From Pseudomonas sp. B21-015 (GTDB lineage: Bacteria; Pseudomonadota; Gammaproteobacteria; Pseudomonadales; Pseudomonadaceae), in contig NZ_CP087196.1 in assembly GCF_024749285.1 (NCBI RefSeq), forward strand, positions 5,084,001-5,148,000: a stretch of 64,000 bases of DNA. The letters run 5' to 3'. This document shows, piece by piece, positions 28,067-37,564 of this stretch; within the stretch, counting starts at the first letter, position 1; every line of letters starts with the position of its first letter. A program made the position numbers and the translations under genes. The notes under the pieces are model-generated. The model worked only from the letters and a program-made list of their open reading frames with translations. It was not told the origin of the DNA and made no database searches.

Positions 28067-28909
28067 TTAGGCAAAGAGTTGCGCGCTCAGATCACGACTG
28101 GCGCTTAGCAGGCCGGGCAGGAAACGCTGCTCCAGCTCGCTGCGACTGACCCGGCCGGCATGGGTGCTGACGTTCAGCGCCGCCACCACTTGGCCGGAAG
28201 CGTCGTACACCGGCACGGCAATCGAGCGCAGCCCCTGTTCCAGTTCCTGATCGACGATGCACCAGCCTTGTTGCCGTACCTCTTGCAGGCATTCGAGCAA
28301 TGCCTCGGGAGTATGCAAGGTGCGACTGGTCTTGGCTTGCAGCTCGGCATGGTCGAGATACTCGCGCAACGACGTGTCGTCCAGCGCGGCGAGAAGAATC
28401 CTGCCCATGGAGGTGCAATAGGCCGGCAAGCGTCCACCCACCGAGAGGTCGACGGAAATCAGCCGCTGGGTGGTCGCCGAGCGCGCGATGTACAAAATGT
28501 CATCACCTTCCAGGGTGGCCATGTTGCAGGCCTCGTGCAGTTGCTCGCTCATGCGGTCCAGATAGGGCTGGGCAGACACCGCCAGCGGGGTCGACGACAG
28601 ATAGGCATGGCCCAGGGTCAAGACTTTGGGCAACAGCGAATAGGTGCGCCCGTCGGTGGTGGCGTAGCCGAGCTTGATCAGGGTATGCAGGCAACGTCGC
28701 ACAGCGGCGCGGGGAATTTCCGTACGGTGGCTGATCTGTGCAATGGTCAGGTGCCGCTTGCGCTCCTGGAACGCTTGCACCACCGCCAGGCCACGAGCCA
28801 GGGAGGTCATGAAATCCGGGTCACCGGTCAGGGCCTGAATTCGCTTGGCGGGCGAGGCGACGATCGGCGGTGCTACTGAAGCGAAGGAATTGCGCATTTG
28901 ATCGTTCAT
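28067..28909 (-). CDS. pcaR: IclR-family regulator PcaR
   Basis: 280 residues from the ATG at 28909 (MNDQMRNSFASV); the 46-codon extension upstream crosses the probable autoregulatory operator and is rejected. The N-terminal HTH reads LTIAQISHRTEIPRAAVRRCL, and the C-terminal IclR effector domain holds SVGGRLPAYCTSMGRILLA and GLRSIAVPVYDASG. PcaR activates pcaIJ, pcaBDC, pcaK and pcaF in response to beta-ketoadipate. Codon use matches its neighbours. Confidence 0.95.
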   Translation of the reverse strand: MNDQMRNSFASVAPPIVASPAKRIQALTGDPDFMTSLARGLAVVQAFQERKRHLTIAQISHRTEIPRAAVRRCLHTLIKLGYATTDGRTYSLLPKVLTLGHAYLSSTPLAVSAQPYLDRMSEQLHEACNMATLEGDDILYIARSATTQRLISVDLSVGGRLPAYCTSMGRILLAALDDTSLREYLDHAELQAKTSRTLHTPEALLECLQEVRQQGWCIVDQELEQGLRSIAVPVYDASGQVVAALNVSTHAGRVSRSELEQRFLPGLLSASRDLSAQLFA

Positions 28910-28991
28910 ATCAGGTTGTTCCCCACGCGGATCAGCGACTATTACAAGCGGCTGCCGGTCTGGCACACAAGTCACCGGCCGCCAACATTGG

Positions 28992-29021
28992 GCGATTATC
29001 GAACCGCAGGCCGATAATCGC
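28992..29021 (-). promoter_or_regulatory. Dyad upstream of pcaR, probable autoregulatory site
   Basis: GCGATTATCG and CGATAATCGC form a perfect 10-bp inverted repeat around AACCGCAGGC, about 85 bases before the pcaR ATG. Confidence 0.68.
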
Positions 29022-29574
29022 AATCGATAGTGCTTACGGTGAGCCACACGGCTTTCACTCGCCGCACAACACGGTTGTTATTTTCGGTCACTGGCTTAAA
29101 GGAGGACGATGTAATAATTTGTTCGGCTTAATGGCGTCAGAATGTCACCGCAGCAACTGGCATCAGCCCACCGTAGTTACTGCTAAAGTTAGGAGCAACA
29201 AAACAATCACACATGAGGAACTACTTTTAACTCTCGAGAGATAGTGTTCTTCGGATCGACCGCTATAATGCATCTCAATGGCGACCGGTTTTTTACGTGC
29301 CGAATCCGCCAGCCGGCAGCGCAATATCCATTGCCGCTGTCCGCAGCAAGCGCCTGACGCTCATTTCATATGCTCCGCCAACGCGCTCGCTGAAACAGGA
29401 GACTGATGCTACGTCAGCTGTTTTTCTCTGGTGCCGTGGCCGCCTGCAACAAGGAAGTATTGATTGCGCCGTGGGAATGATGCCGTGTCAGGCATTATCC
29501 TTTCTACGAGCATGGTCAATAGATCGATGCAGCGCGTTTCACCAGAATTAATCTCAACTCAATCAGGTAGCACT
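29022..29574. other. Intergenic region before the small hypothetical gene
   Basis: About 550 bases with no gene I can support. TATAAT at 29262-29267 is a possible -10 element for the plus strand. A 24-codon frame at 29406-29480 has an AGGAG site but no recognisable family. Longer frames here overlap the pcaR operator and lack ribosome sites. Confidence 0.4.
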
Positions 29575-29775
29575 GTGACGAAAGACGAACTGCGCGCAGA
29601 ACTTGAGCGCCAGGAACAACGTTACAAGGAAGTTTACGGCGGGGAAGTCACCACTTACGCCGCTCAGCCCGAACCCGAACGCAAACCCTGGCGTAAACGC
29701 GCCACCGTTCAGGATCAGGCCTTCACCCAGGAATTGCAGAAGATGGAAAAGGAACTCAAAGCCGAAGAGCCATGA
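29575..29775 (+). CDS. Small charged hypothetical protein
   Basis: 66 residues from a GTG start ([20 protein letters not shown]) with AGG 6 bases upstream; a longer frame starting at 29464 is less likely. The protein is highly charged, without a signal peptide or membrane segment, and predicted mostly helical: an N-terminal helix, a proline-containing middle ([11 protein letters not shown]) and a C-terminal helix ([16 protein letters not shown]). I do not recognise a family function. Confidence 0.6.
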   Translation: MTKDELRAELERQEQRYKEVYGGEVTTYAAQPEPERKPWRKRATVQDQAFTQELQKMEKELKAEEP

Positions 29776-30153
29776 CTGCCTCGGCCTGATTCCTTTCAAG
29801 AGCCTGCGTCTACACCCGTTAAAAGCGGGTTGTATCGATGATGCTTTTCGCGCCCGCTACAAGCGGGCGGCGGCTCCTCTCATCCATTGGATGAGGAAAA
29901 TGGCTCATGTCTGACCCTCTTCTCAGATATTTCACACAAGCGTCCAAGCCTCTCGCCCCGACGAGCGAAACCCTTGTGGCTCCTGCCTTTCCAAGCAAAT
30001 TCAACGACTTGTAAAGCCCTGAAAAAGCCTGGGACTTAGGGGATTGCCACAAATTAATTCGTTGAAGAATGTTACCGACGAGCAGCTAGTGCATCGATTA
30101 GCAGTCTTTTCTGGCATAATCGCGCCCCCTTACGAACGGGTCAGAAAACCTTC
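29776..30153. other. Intergenic region before pitA
   Basis: 378 bases without a supported gene. CATAAT at 30115-30120 is a plausible -10 element 34 bases before the pitA ATG. An imperfect inverted pair GCCCGCTACAAGCGGGC at 29850-29866 could terminate transcription of the preceding small gene. Confidence 0.4.
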
Positions 30154-31629
30154 ATGATCGATTTATTCAGCGGACTGGATGCTTGGGTGCTTGTGAGCCT
30201 CTTGCTCGCCCTGGCCTTTGTCCTCGCCTTCGAGTTCATCAACGGCTTTCATGACACCGCAAACGCGGTGGCCACTGTTATCTACACCAAAGCCATGCCG
30301 CCTCATCTGGCGGTGTTCTTTTCCGGTGTGTTCAACTTCCTCGGCGTATTGCTGGGCGGTGTGGGCGTGGCGTATGCCATCGTCCATCTGCTGCCGGTAG
30401 AACTGCTGATCAATGTGAACACCGGTCACGGACTGGCCATGGTGTTCTCGTTGCTCGCCGCCGCCATCACCTGGAACCTGGGCACCTGGTACTTCGGTAT
30501 TCCGGCCTCCAGCTCCCACACGCTGATCGGTTCGATCCTCGGGGTTGGCCTGGCCAACGCCCTGATCAACGACATTCCGTTGGCCGACGGTGTGAACTGG
30601 CAGAAAGCGATCGATATCGGGGCGTCCCTGGTGTTCTCGCCGATGGCCGGCTTCCTGATTGCAGCCCTGGTGCTGATCGGCCTTAAATGGTGGCGTCCGC
30701 TGTCCAAGATGCACAAGACACCGGAACAGCGCCGCAAGATCGACGACAAGAAACACCCGCCGTTCTGGAACCGTCTGGTGCTGGTGATTTCGGCGATGGC
30801 GGTCAGTTTCGTGCACGGCTCGAACGATGGCCAGAAAGGTATCGGCCTGATCATGCTGGTACTGATCGGCATCGTGCCGGCGCAGTTCGTCCTCGACCTG
30901 AACAGTACCACCTACCAGATCGAGCGGACTCGCGATGCGACCCTGCACCTGAGCCAGTTCTACGAGCGCAACCGCGAATCCCTGGGTGAGTTCCTGGCAC
31001 TGGGCAAAAGCGTGAAAGGCGATCTGCCGGAGAAATTCCGTTGCAACCCGCAACAGACCGAACCGACCATTTCAGCGCTGCTTGGCACCCTTAAAGGTGT
31101 AGCGGACTACCATTCGTTGCCGTCGGAAAGCCGCATCGAAGTACGTCGCTACCTGCTCTGTCTGGACGACACCGCGAAGAAAGTCGCCAAGCTGCCAGGC
31201 CTCGCTGCCCGTGAAAAGGCTGACCTGGACAAACTGCGCAAGGACCTGACCACCACCACCGAATACGCCCCGTTCTGGGTGATTCTGGCGGTCGCACTGG
31301 CCCTCGGCCTGGGTACCATGGTCGGCTGGAAACGCGTGGTACTGACCATTGGCGAGAAGATCGGCAAGCAAGGCATGACCTACGCTCAAGGCATGTCGGC
31401 GCAGATCACCACCGCGTGCATGATCGGCGCGGCGAACATCTTCAGCTTGCCGGTTTCCACCACACACGTTCTGTCCTCAGGCGTGGCCGGCACCATGGTC
31501 GCGAACAAAAGCGGCCTGCAAGGCGGCACTGTCAGAACCATCCTGCTGGCCTGGGTCCTGACCCTGCCAGCCACCGTGGCCCTGTCGGCCGGCCTGTTCT
31601 GGCTGGCATCGAAGGCACTGGGTAGCTGA
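30154..31629 (+). CDS. pitA: Low-affinity inorganic phosphate transporter PitA
   Basis: 491-residue PiT-family carrier that imports metal-phosphate complexes with protons. The duplicated family signature appears as FEFINGFHDTANAVATVIYT near the N-terminus and the related FVHGSNDGQKGIGLIM after the middle, and GIPASSSHTLIGSILG and PVSTTHVLSSGVAGTM are the paired SSSH/STTH motifs. A hydrophilic cytoplasmic insert (about residues 255-365) separates the two membrane halves. It is monocistronic with a strong terminator. Confidence 0.94.
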   Translation: MIDLFSGLDAWVLVSLLLALAFVLAFEFINGFHDTANAVATVIYTKAMPPHLAVFFSGVFNFLGVLLGGVGVAYAIVHLLPVELLINVNTGHGLAMVFSLLAAAITWNLGTWYFGIPASSSHTLIGSILGVGLANALINDIPLADGVNWQKAIDIGASLVFSPMAGFLIAALVLIGLKWWRPLSKMHKTPEQRRKIDDKKHPPFWNRLVLVISAMAVSFVHGSNDGQKGIGLIMLVLIGIVPAQFVLDLNSTTYQIERTRDATLHLSQFYERNRESLGEFLALGKSVKGDLPEKFRCNPQQTEPTISALLGTLKGVADYHSLPSESRIEVRRYLLCLDDTAKKVAKLPGLAAREKADLDKLRKDLTTTTEYAPFWVILAVALALGLGTMVGWKRVVLTIGEKIGKQGMTYAQGMSAQITTACMIGAANIFSLPVSTTHVLSSGVAGTMVANKSGLQGGTVRTILLAWVLTLPATVALSAGLFWLASKALGS

Positions 31630-31642
31630 TCTACCGCTACTG

Positions 31643-31680
31643 AAAAAGGCGCGTTCCGTGAGGTTCGCGCCTTTTTTATT
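31643..31680 (+). terminator. Intrinsic terminator after pitA
   Basis: AAAAAGGCGCG-loop-CGCGCCTTTTTT hairpin with a long T run 14 bases after the stop. Confidence 0.9.
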
Positions 31681-31700
31681 GCTGCAATCACACCACTGAT

Positions 31701-31794
31701 CCCTGTGGGAGCGGGCTTGCCCGCGATGACGGCGGCAGATCCGACATCGATGTAACAGACCTATCGCTATCGCGGGCAAGCCCGCTCCACAGTT
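31701..31794. repeat. REP pair, family B
   Basis: Inverted CTGTGGGAGCGGGCTTGCCC GCGA units with a 50-base spacer between the pitA and ccoM terminators; the right unit has lost one C of the CCCAC box. Confidence 0.88.
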
Positions 31795-31821
31795 GATCGT
31801 GTACCCCGGAAAACCACAGAC

Positions 31822-31847
31822 AAAAAAAAGGGCGACCGAAGTCGCCC
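31822..31847 (-). terminator. Intrinsic terminator after ccoM
   Basis: Read on the minus strand: GGGCGAC-TTC-GGTCGCCC followed by eight T. It lies 35 bases past the ccoM stop. Confidence 0.9.
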
Positions 31848-31881
31848 AAAATGCCTTGCGTGCTCATTGCTCCAGAAAGAC

Positions 31882-31998
31882 CTACGGCTTCTTGCGCTTA
31901 TGCGCATCCTTCCAGATGAAAAATCCAAACCCGGCAAAAAACAGAACCATGAGGCCGACTGTCAGCACTCCGGCGATCACCACGTTGTCGAAAAACAT
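31882..31998 (-). CDS. ccoM: CcoM-like small subunit of cbb3 cytochrome oxidase
   Basis: 38-residue single-span membrane peptide, MFFDNVVIAGVLTVGLMVLF then FAGFGFFIWKDAHKRKKP. A hydrophobic helix spans about residues 7-28, and a basic tail lies on the cytoplasmic side. It matches the CcoM subunit first seen with the cbb3 oxidase of Pseudomonas stutzeri, where it helps stability or assembly. A GGAGG site is 6 bases before the ATG. The gene stands apart from any cco operon in this window. An Anr/FNR-like box lies upstream (32064-32077), in keeping with low-oxygen expression, and a strong terminator follows. Confidence 0.8.
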   Translation of the reverse strand: MFFDNVVIAGVLTVGLMVLFFAGFGFFIWKDAHKRKKP

Positions 31999-32063
31999 GA
32001 CTGGCCTCCTGCACTTGCCCTGTTGCGATGGGGCTAAGTTAACCAATCGGGCAGGAGAAAAAA

Positions 32064-32077
32064 TTGACCGGGATCAA
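32064..32077 (-). promoter_or_regulatory. Anr/FNR box upstream of ccoM
   Basis: TTGAC-CGGG-ATCAA matches the FNR/Anr consensus TTGAT-N4-ATCAA at nine of ten defined positions. It is centred 72 bases before the ccoM ATG, so a start site about 30 bases before the gene would place it at the usual activator position. Confidence 0.68.
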
Positions 32078-32142
32078 TGCCGCCCAAGACTGGGCGTAAA
32101 GGAAGGGAAATAACTGACCTGCATCAACCGATGCAGGGTGTT

Positions 32143-32304
32143 TCAACGCTTTTTCGGTTTGTTCTTCGGCTTTTTCTTCGCTTTACCCAGCGGCATGGCC
32201 TGCTCAAACGCTTGGCGCACTTCGTTCAGGCGTTTTTCATTAAGGTCATGAACCCGTTTGGCACGTTCGGAGTTGAGGTCAATCAGCTTGTCATCTTGGC
32301 TCAT
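32143..32304 (-). CDS. Small basic hypothetical protein
   Basis: 53 residues, too short for standard gene calling: MSQDDKLIDLNSERAKRVHD, a helix LNEKRLNEVRQAFEQAMPL and a very basic tail GKAKKKPKNKPKKR. No membrane span or signal is present. The Lys-rich tail suggests binding to nucleic acid or the ribosome, which is inference. A CTGCATC-GGTT-GATGCAG hairpin follows the stop on its strand and may end its transcript. The gene lies head-to-tail upstream of ccoM. Confidence 0.6.
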   Translation of the reverse strand: MSQDDKLIDLNSERAKRVHDLNEKRLNEVRQAFEQAMPLGKAKKKPKNKPKKR

Positions 32305-32409
32305 GGCGTTCAGTGCATCGCTTGGAAATGAATTCAGCTGCCGGCTAAAGGCGGCAGGATTGTGCCAATAATGCGGTCTGGCGCGGGTGCTGACCAGTCA
32401 TCCGACACT

Positions 32410-32751
32410 TCAGATCTCGATATCGACCCACAATCCCTGACGTGGCTGATTCTCCATCAACGGCACCACCGGCACGGTGTTGTCGGCATTGAGTTCATTT
32501 CCGGGAATCGCGAGGTGTTCTTCAGGATCTTCATCGGCCTCACGACGGCGCCGCTCCCGTTCCTGCCGACGACGCTGTTCCTCGCGCTGCTGCAGGCCCG
32601 CCTCTTCCGGATCGCGCTTTTGCAGGTCGATGGTGCTTTCGTTGGAGTTTTCCTGCACCGGCACCACGGGCGGAATATCCGGGCGCTGGCGGATCGGATC
32701 CTGCTGTGAAGTGATCGGCACGGCGCTCAAGGGGAGCATCGGTGGCAGCAT
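32410..32751 (-). CDS. Charged, proline-rich hypothetical protein
   Basis: 113 residues with an AGGAG site 9 bases before the ATG. The composition is unusual: a Pro/Gln-rich start (MLPPMLPLSAVPITSQQDPI), a central Arg/Glu-rich helix (REEQRRRQERERRRREADED) and a C-terminus PRQGLWVDIEI that looks like a defined motif. There is no signal or membrane span. I recall conserved proteins of this design in pseudomonads but know no function. It lies between the small basic gene and rapA. Confidence 0.7.
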   Translation of the reverse strand: MLPPMLPLSAVPITSQQDPIRQRPDIPPVVPVQENSNESTIDLQKRDPEEAGLQQREEQRRRQERERRRREADEDPEEHLAIPGNELNADNTVPVVPLMENQPRQGLWVDIEI

Positions 32752-32834
32752 ATTTTTAGTCTCCTGTCAGCAGGCTGTCGGCTGCGGGGATGGCGACTTG
32801 AGCCATCGGTCGCAAACTTGTGATCCGTCTGGCA

Positions 32835-32865
32835 CCGTAGGAGCTGGCCCAGTCTGCGATCTTTT
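32835..32865. repeat. Degenerate REP unit, family A
   Basis: CCGTAGGAGCTGGCCCAGTC TGCGATCTTTT is one degenerate copy of the family A unit in the rapA upstream region. Confidence 0.65.
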
Positions 32866-32980
32866 GATCTTCATCTCCCGAAAAGTTCGCATCCTCCATC
32901 GGCGAGCGCATGTAATCCTTTGGTCCTGAAGGCTCATTCCGTTAAGATAGCCCGCTTTTTCAAGGTGGGAGTCAGGCAGC

Positions 32981-35827
32981 ATGGCGCAGCAGTATCAACC
33001 GGGGCAACGCTGGATCAGTGACAGCGAAGCCGAGCTGGGTTTAGGCACCGTTCTGGCACAGGACGGCCGCTTGTTGACCGTGCTCTACCCGGCCACTGGC
33101 GACACTCGCCAGTACGCGCTACGGAATGCGCCCCTCACCCGCGTGCGGTTTTCGCCGGGTGACTCGATCACTCACTTCGAAGGCTGGAAACTGACCGTAC
33201 AAGAAGTCGACGACGTCGACGGCCTGCTGGTCTACCACGGCCTCAACGCGCAAAACGAAGTGGTTACCCTGCCGGAAACCCAGCTGTCGAACTTCATTCA
33301 GTTCCGCCTGGCGAGCGACCGTCTGTTCGCCGGCCAGATCGACCCGCTGGCCTGGTTCTCCCTGCGTTATCACACCCTCGAACACACCAGCCGCCAGTTG
33401 CAGTCCTCCCTTTGGGGCCTGGGCGGCGTGCGGGCGCAACCCATCGCGCACCAGTTGCACATCGCCCGTGAAGTCGCCGACCGTATCGCGCCGCGGGTTC
33501 TGCTGGCCGACGAAGTGGGCCTGGGCAAGACCATCGAAGCCGGTCTGGTGATCCATCGCCAACTGCTCTCGGGCCGCGCCAACCGCGTACTGATCCTGGT
33601 GCCGGAAAACCTCCAGCACCAGTGGCTGGTGGAAATGCGCCGCCGCTTCAACCTGCAAGTCGCCCTGTTCGACGAAGAACGCTTCATCGAAAGCGATGCC
33701 GCCAACCCGTTCGAAGACACCCAGCTTGCGCTGGTTGCACTTGAGTGGCTGGTGGAAGACGAAAAGGCCCAGGACGCGTTGTTCGCAGCGGGTTGGGACC
33801 TGATGGTGGTCGACGAAGCTCACCACCTGGTGTGGCACGAAGACCAGGTCAGCCCTGAATACTCCCTGGTGGAGCAACTGGCCGAAGTCATTCCCGGCGT
33901 CTTGCTGCTGACCGCTACCCCGGAACAACTGGGTCAGGACAGCCACTTCGCCCGTCTGCGCCTGCTCGACCCGAACCGTTTCCATGACCTGCACGCCTTC
34001 CGCGCCGAGAGCGAAAACTATCGCCCGGTGGCCGAAGCCGTTCAGGAGCTGCTGGACAAAGGGCGTCTGTCGCCTGAAGCGCACAAGACCATCCACGGTT
34101 TCCTCGGCAACGAAGGCGAAGCCCTGCTGACCGCCGTCAATGATGGCGACACCGAAGCCAGCGCTCGTCTGGTCCGCGAACTGCTGGACCGCCACGGCAC
34201 CGGCCGCGTGCTGTTCCGTAACACCCGCGCCGCCGTGCAGGGTTTCCCGGAGCGCAAACTGCATCCGTACCCGTTGCCGTGCCCGGCCGAATACCTCGAA
34301 CTGCCACTGGGCGATCACGCCGAGCTGTACCCGGAAGTCAGCTTCCAGGCCCAGCCGGACGCCAACGAAGAAGAGCGCTGGTGGAAGTTCGACCCGCGCG
34401 TCGAGTGGCTGATCGATCAGCTGAAAATGCTCAAACGCACCAAAGTGCTGGTGATCTGCGCCCACGCCGAAACCGCCATGGACCTGGAAGACGCCTTGCG
34501 CGTACGTTCCGGTATTCCGGCCACGGTCTTCCACGAAGGCATGAACATCCTCGAGCGTGACCGCGCCGCCGCCTACTTCGCCGACGAAGAATTCGGCGCT
34601 CAGGTGCTGATCTGCTCGGAAATCGGCAGTGAAGGTCGCAACTTCCAGTTCTCGCACCATCTGGTACTGTTCGACCTGCCGTCGCACCCGGACCTGCTGG
34701 AGCAGCGTATCGGTCGTCTCGACCGGATCGGCCAGAAGCACGTCATCGAACTGCACGTGCCGTACCTGGAGACCAGCCCGCAAGAACGGCTGTTCCAGTG
34801 GTACCACGAAGCGCTGAACGCGTTCCTCAACACCTGCCCGACCGGTAACGCCTTGCAGCATCAGTTCGGCCCACGCCTGCTGCCGCTGCTGGAAAACGCC
34901 GACGATGGCGAGTGGCAAGCGCTGATCGACGAAGCCCGCGCCGAGCGTGAGCGTCTCGAAGCCGAACTGCACACCGGTCGCGACCGCTTGCTGGAACTCA
35001 ACTCCGGCGGCGCGGGCGAAGGCGATGCGCTGGTCGAGGCGATCCTCGAGCAGGACGATCAGTTCGCCCTGCCGATCTACATGGAAACCCTGTTCGACGC
35101 CTTCGGCATCGACAGCGAAGACCATTCGGAAAACGCGCTGATCCTCAAGCCAAGCGAAAAAATGCTCGACGCCAGCTTCCCGCTGGGCGACGACGAAGGC
35201 GTGACCATCACCTACGACCGCAACCAGGCGTTGTCTCGCGAAGACATGCAGTTCATCACCTGGGAGCACCCGATGGTCCAGGGCGGCATGGACCTGGTCT
35301 TGTCCGGTTCGATGGGCAACACCGCCGTGGCGCTGATCAAGAACAAGGCGCTGAAACCGGGCACCGTGTTGCTGGAACTGCTCTACGTCAGCGAAGTGGT
35401 TGCCCCGCGTTCGCTGCAACTGGGCCGTTACCTGCCGCCAGCCGCCCTGCGCTGCCTGCTCGACGCCAACGGCAATGACCTGTCGGCCCGGGTGTCGTTC
35501 GAAACCCTGAACGATCAACTGGAAAGCGTGCCCCGCGCCAGTGCCAACAAGTTCATCCAGGCCCAGCGCGACCAGCTGACGCCACGGATCAACGCCGGCG
35601 AAGAGAAGATCACCCCGCGTCACGCCGAGCGCGTGGCCGAGGCGCAACGTCGCCTGGCGGCGGATACCGACGAAGAACTGGCACGCCTGACCGCCTTGCA
35701 AGCGGTCAACCCGACCGTACGTGACAGCGAACTGGTTGCGCTGCGCAAGCAACGTGAGCAAGGCCTGGCCATGCTCGACAAGGCGGCGCTGCGACTGGAA
35801 GCGATTCGGGTGCTGGTGGCGGGTTAA
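32981..35827 (+). CDS. rapA: RNA polymerase-associated ATPase RapA (HepA)
   Basis: 948-residue Swi2/Snf2 ATPase that binds RNA polymerase and recycles it after termination; the length matches bacterial RapA. Order: N-terminal Tudor-like region with [18 protein letters not shown], ATPase lobe 1 with Walker [13 protein letters not shown] and the DEAH box [11 protein letters not shown], lobe 2 with motifs around [16 protein letters not shown] and [11 protein letters not shown], then the C-terminal domain. A GGTGGGAG site precedes the ATG. It is monocistronic with a strong terminator. Confidence 0.96.
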   Translation: MAQQYQPGQRWISDSEAELGLGTVLAQDGRLLTVLYPATGDTRQYALRNAPLTRVRFSPGDSITHFEGWKLTVQEVDDVDGLLVYHGLNAQNEVVTLPETQLSNFIQFRLASDRLFAGQIDPLAWFSLRYHTLEHTSRQLQSSLWGLGGVRAQPIAHQLHIAREVADRIAPRVLLADEVGLGKTIEAGLVIHRQLLSGRANRVLILVPENLQHQWLVEMRRRFNLQVALFDEERFIESDAANPFEDTQLALVALEWLVEDEKAQDALFAAGWDLMVVDEAHHLVWHEDQVSPEYSLVEQLAEVIPGVLLLTATPEQLGQDSHFARLRLLDPNRFHDLHAFRAESENYRPVAEAVQELLDKGRLSPEAHKTIHGFLGNEGEALLTAVNDGDTEASARLVRELLDRHGTGRVLFRNTRAAVQGFPERKLHPYPLPCPAEYLELPLGDHAELYPEVSFQAQPDANEEERWWKFDPRVEWLIDQLKMLKRTKVLVICAHAETAMDLEDALRVRSGIPATVFHEGMNILERDRAAAYFADEEFGAQVLICSEIGSEGRNFQFSHHLVLFDLPSHPDLLEQRIGRLDRIGQKHVIELHVPYLETSPQERLFQWYHEALNAFLNTCPTGNALQHQFGPRLLPLLENADDGEWQALIDEARAERERLEAELHTGRDRLLELNSGGAGEGDALVEAILEQDDQFALPIYMETLFDAFGIDSEDHSENALILKPSEKMLDASFPLGDDEGVTITYDRNQALSREDMQFITWEHPMVQGGMDLVLSGSMGNTAVALIKNKALKPGTVLLELLYVSEVVAPRSLQLGRYLPPAALRCLLDANGNDLSARVSFETLNDQLESVPRASANKFIQAQRDQLTPRINAGEEKITPRHAERVAEAQRRLAADTDEELARLTALQAVNPTVRDSELVALRKQREQGLAMLDKAALRLEAIRVLVAG

Positions 35828-35852
35828 TCCGCTCTGCTCCACCGCTAAAAAG

Positions 35853-35883
35853 AAGGCCCGCAGCGATGCGGGCCTTTTTTTGT
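35853..35883 (+). terminator. Intrinsic terminator after rapA
   Basis: AAGGCCCGCA-GCGA-TGCGGGCCTT followed by a run of T. Confidence 0.92.
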
Positions 35884-35887
35884 CTGC

Positions 35888-35920
35888 TGATCGTTCCCAC
35901 GCTCTGCGTGGGAACGATCA
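35888..35920. repeat. Perfect 15-bp palindromic repeat (TGATCGTTCCCACGC)
   Basis: TGATCGTTCCCACGC-TCT-GCGTGGGAACGATCA, a perfect inverted repeat between rapA and the convergent MFS gene. It resembles another dispersed Pseudomonas palindrome family and may also act as a terminator for the MFS gene. Confidence 0.8.
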
Positions 35921-35921
35921 T

Positions 35922-37271
35922 TTACGCGGTGACCGCCGGAGTCTGCGGCTCAGCCACCGCCACCAACCCTTCCTTCATCCGTTTGGCATCCCTCACAAAA
36001 CACCGCGATGCCAAAAACAGAAACACCATCGTAAAGAACAATGCCACCGGAATCAGATACATCGCATCATGCAAACCAACAGCCTTGAAGGCTTCAGTCA
36101 TCTGCTCAGCGCCGGCCGAGAGCATGGCCAAGTGCGCAAAATGATCAGACAATCCGCCCACCACCACCGGCCCCAAGCCACCGCCCAGCAAGTACAACCC
36201 GGCAAAGAACAACGCCATCGCCGTGGCCCGCAGGCGCGGTTCGACCACGTCCTGAATCGCCGTGTACACACAGGTGTAGAAGTTGTAGGCGAACAACCAA
36301 CCCAGGCTGAACACCGCGACAAACACCCCGATCTCGATCCGTCCGGCGTGCAGCGCCCAGGCCGTGCACAAGGTTGAAATGACCAGGCTGAACGCCGCGA
36401 ACAACAGTCGCCCATTGGCCACCCGCTGATGAATCTTGTCGGCAATCCAGCCGCCGAGTGTAAGGCCGAACAACCCGGTCACCCCGACGATCACCCCGGT
36501 CGCCACCGCCGCTTCCTGCAACGGCATCAGGAAATAGCGCTGCAGCATCGGCACCAGGAACGAGTTGCAGGCATAGGTGGCGAAGTTGAAGCACAGCCCC
36601 GCCATCACCAGCCACAGGAAAGTCGGCACCGCCAGCACCCGACGGATCGGCCGGTCCACGCGCTCCTGAGACACTTGCACGCTTTCTGCCGCGCCACGTT
36701 TCGGCTCTTTGATGAAGAACATGAAGACTGCCAGGATCAGCCCCGGCACCGCCGCGATGAAGAACGGCGCACGCCAGCTGTCGAACGCCTTGACCATCGC
36801 GCCAATGGTGAAGAATGCCAACAACAGGCCCAGCGGCAAACCGAGCATGAAAATACCCATGGCCCGCGCCCGACGGTGAGCCGGGAACAAATCGCCGATC
36901 AGCGAGTTGGCGGCCGGCGCGTAACTGGCCTCACCAATGCCGATGCCCATGCGCACGATCAGGAAACTCCAGAAACTGCCCACCAACCCATTGACCGCTG
37001 TCAGCCCGCTCCACGCCGCCAGGCCCCAGCCCATCAGTTTGCTGCGCGAACCGGTATCGGCCAATCGCCCCAGAGGCAGGCCGGCAATGGCGTAAACGAT
37101 GGTGAATGCAGTCCCGATGATCCCCAGTTGAAAGTCGCTGAGGTGCCACTCCATGCGGATCGGCTCGATGATGATGGCCGGGATCGTGCGGTCGAAGAAG
37201 TTGAACAGGTTGGCCAGGAACAACAGGAACAGAATGCGCCAGGCATTCGCCGCTTGGGTCGAGTTCTGCAT
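35922..37271 (-). CDS. MFS transporter, spinster-like
   Basis: 449-residue MFS protein with about 12 membrane segments. Typical spinster-family features are the N-terminal LLFLANLFNFFDRTIPAIII, the loop motif GRLADTGSRSKLMGWGLAAW and RMGIGIGEASYAPAANSLI in TM4. Bacterial members are of mostly unknown specificity; lipids, hexuronates and drugs have been proposed. No enzyme gene is linked, so the substrate stays open. Confidence 0.88.
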   Translation of the reverse strand: MQNSTQAANAWRILFLLFLANLFNFFDRTIPAIIIEPIRMEWHLSDFQLGIIGTAFTIVYAIAGLPLGRLADTGSRSKLMGWGLAAWSGLTAVNGLVGSFWSFLIVRMGIGIGEASYAPAANSLIGDLFPAHRRARAMGIFMLGLPLGLLLAFFTIGAMVKAFDSWRAPFFIAAVPGLILAVFMFFIKEPKRGAAESVQVSQERVDRPIRRVLAVPTFLWLVMAGLCFNFATYACNSFLVPMLQRYFLMPLQEAAVATGVIVGVTGLFGLTLGGWIADKIHQRVANGRLLFAAFSLVISTLCTAWALHAGRIEIGVFVAVFSLGWLFAYNFYTCVYTAIQDVVEPRLRATAMALFFAGLYLLGGGLGPVVVGGLSDHFAHLAMLSAGAEQMTEAFKAVGLHDAMYLIPVALFFTMVFLFLASRCFVRDAKRMKEGLVAVAEPQTPAVTA

Positions 37272-37564
37272 GGGTCCGTCTCTTTTATTGTTATTGGGGC
37301 TTCATTGCCAACGCATTCGAGCCCGGAACCGTCAATCTAGTCAGGCCCGCCAGCGCTGTCTGTCATTATTCGTAAGGCTGATATCCATCCATGGCAGCCA
37401 GCGCGGTCCATGCAACAATTTATTTCCAATAGCTCTAAAAGCCATTCCAAAAGCATTGGCACTAATGTGCCACCACCCCTTGCGCTCCATGCATGGCCTC
37501 TATACTGCAAGCATTCGCCCGCGTGCACGACGCAGGCCAGGATGAATCAGAGACGGGGCATGCT

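Noticed and set aside
28870..29244. 124-codon frame over the pcaR promoter
   Set aside because: It crosses the PcaR-like dyad and the pcaR start and has no protein features.
29406..29480. 24-residue frame with AGGAGACTG ribosome site
   Set aside because: It could be a leader peptide, but there is no regulatory hairpin pattern or known family to support it.
32114..32127. Second Anr-like box CTGAC-CTGC-ATCAA exactly 50 bases from the first
   Set aside because: It overlaps a CTGCATC/GATGCAG hairpin that explains the sequence as a transcript end, and its first half-site is weaker.
33119..35842. 907-codon open frame antisense to rapA
   Set aside because: It mirrors rapA codon structure in a GC-rich genome, has no family features, and rapA motifs are complete.
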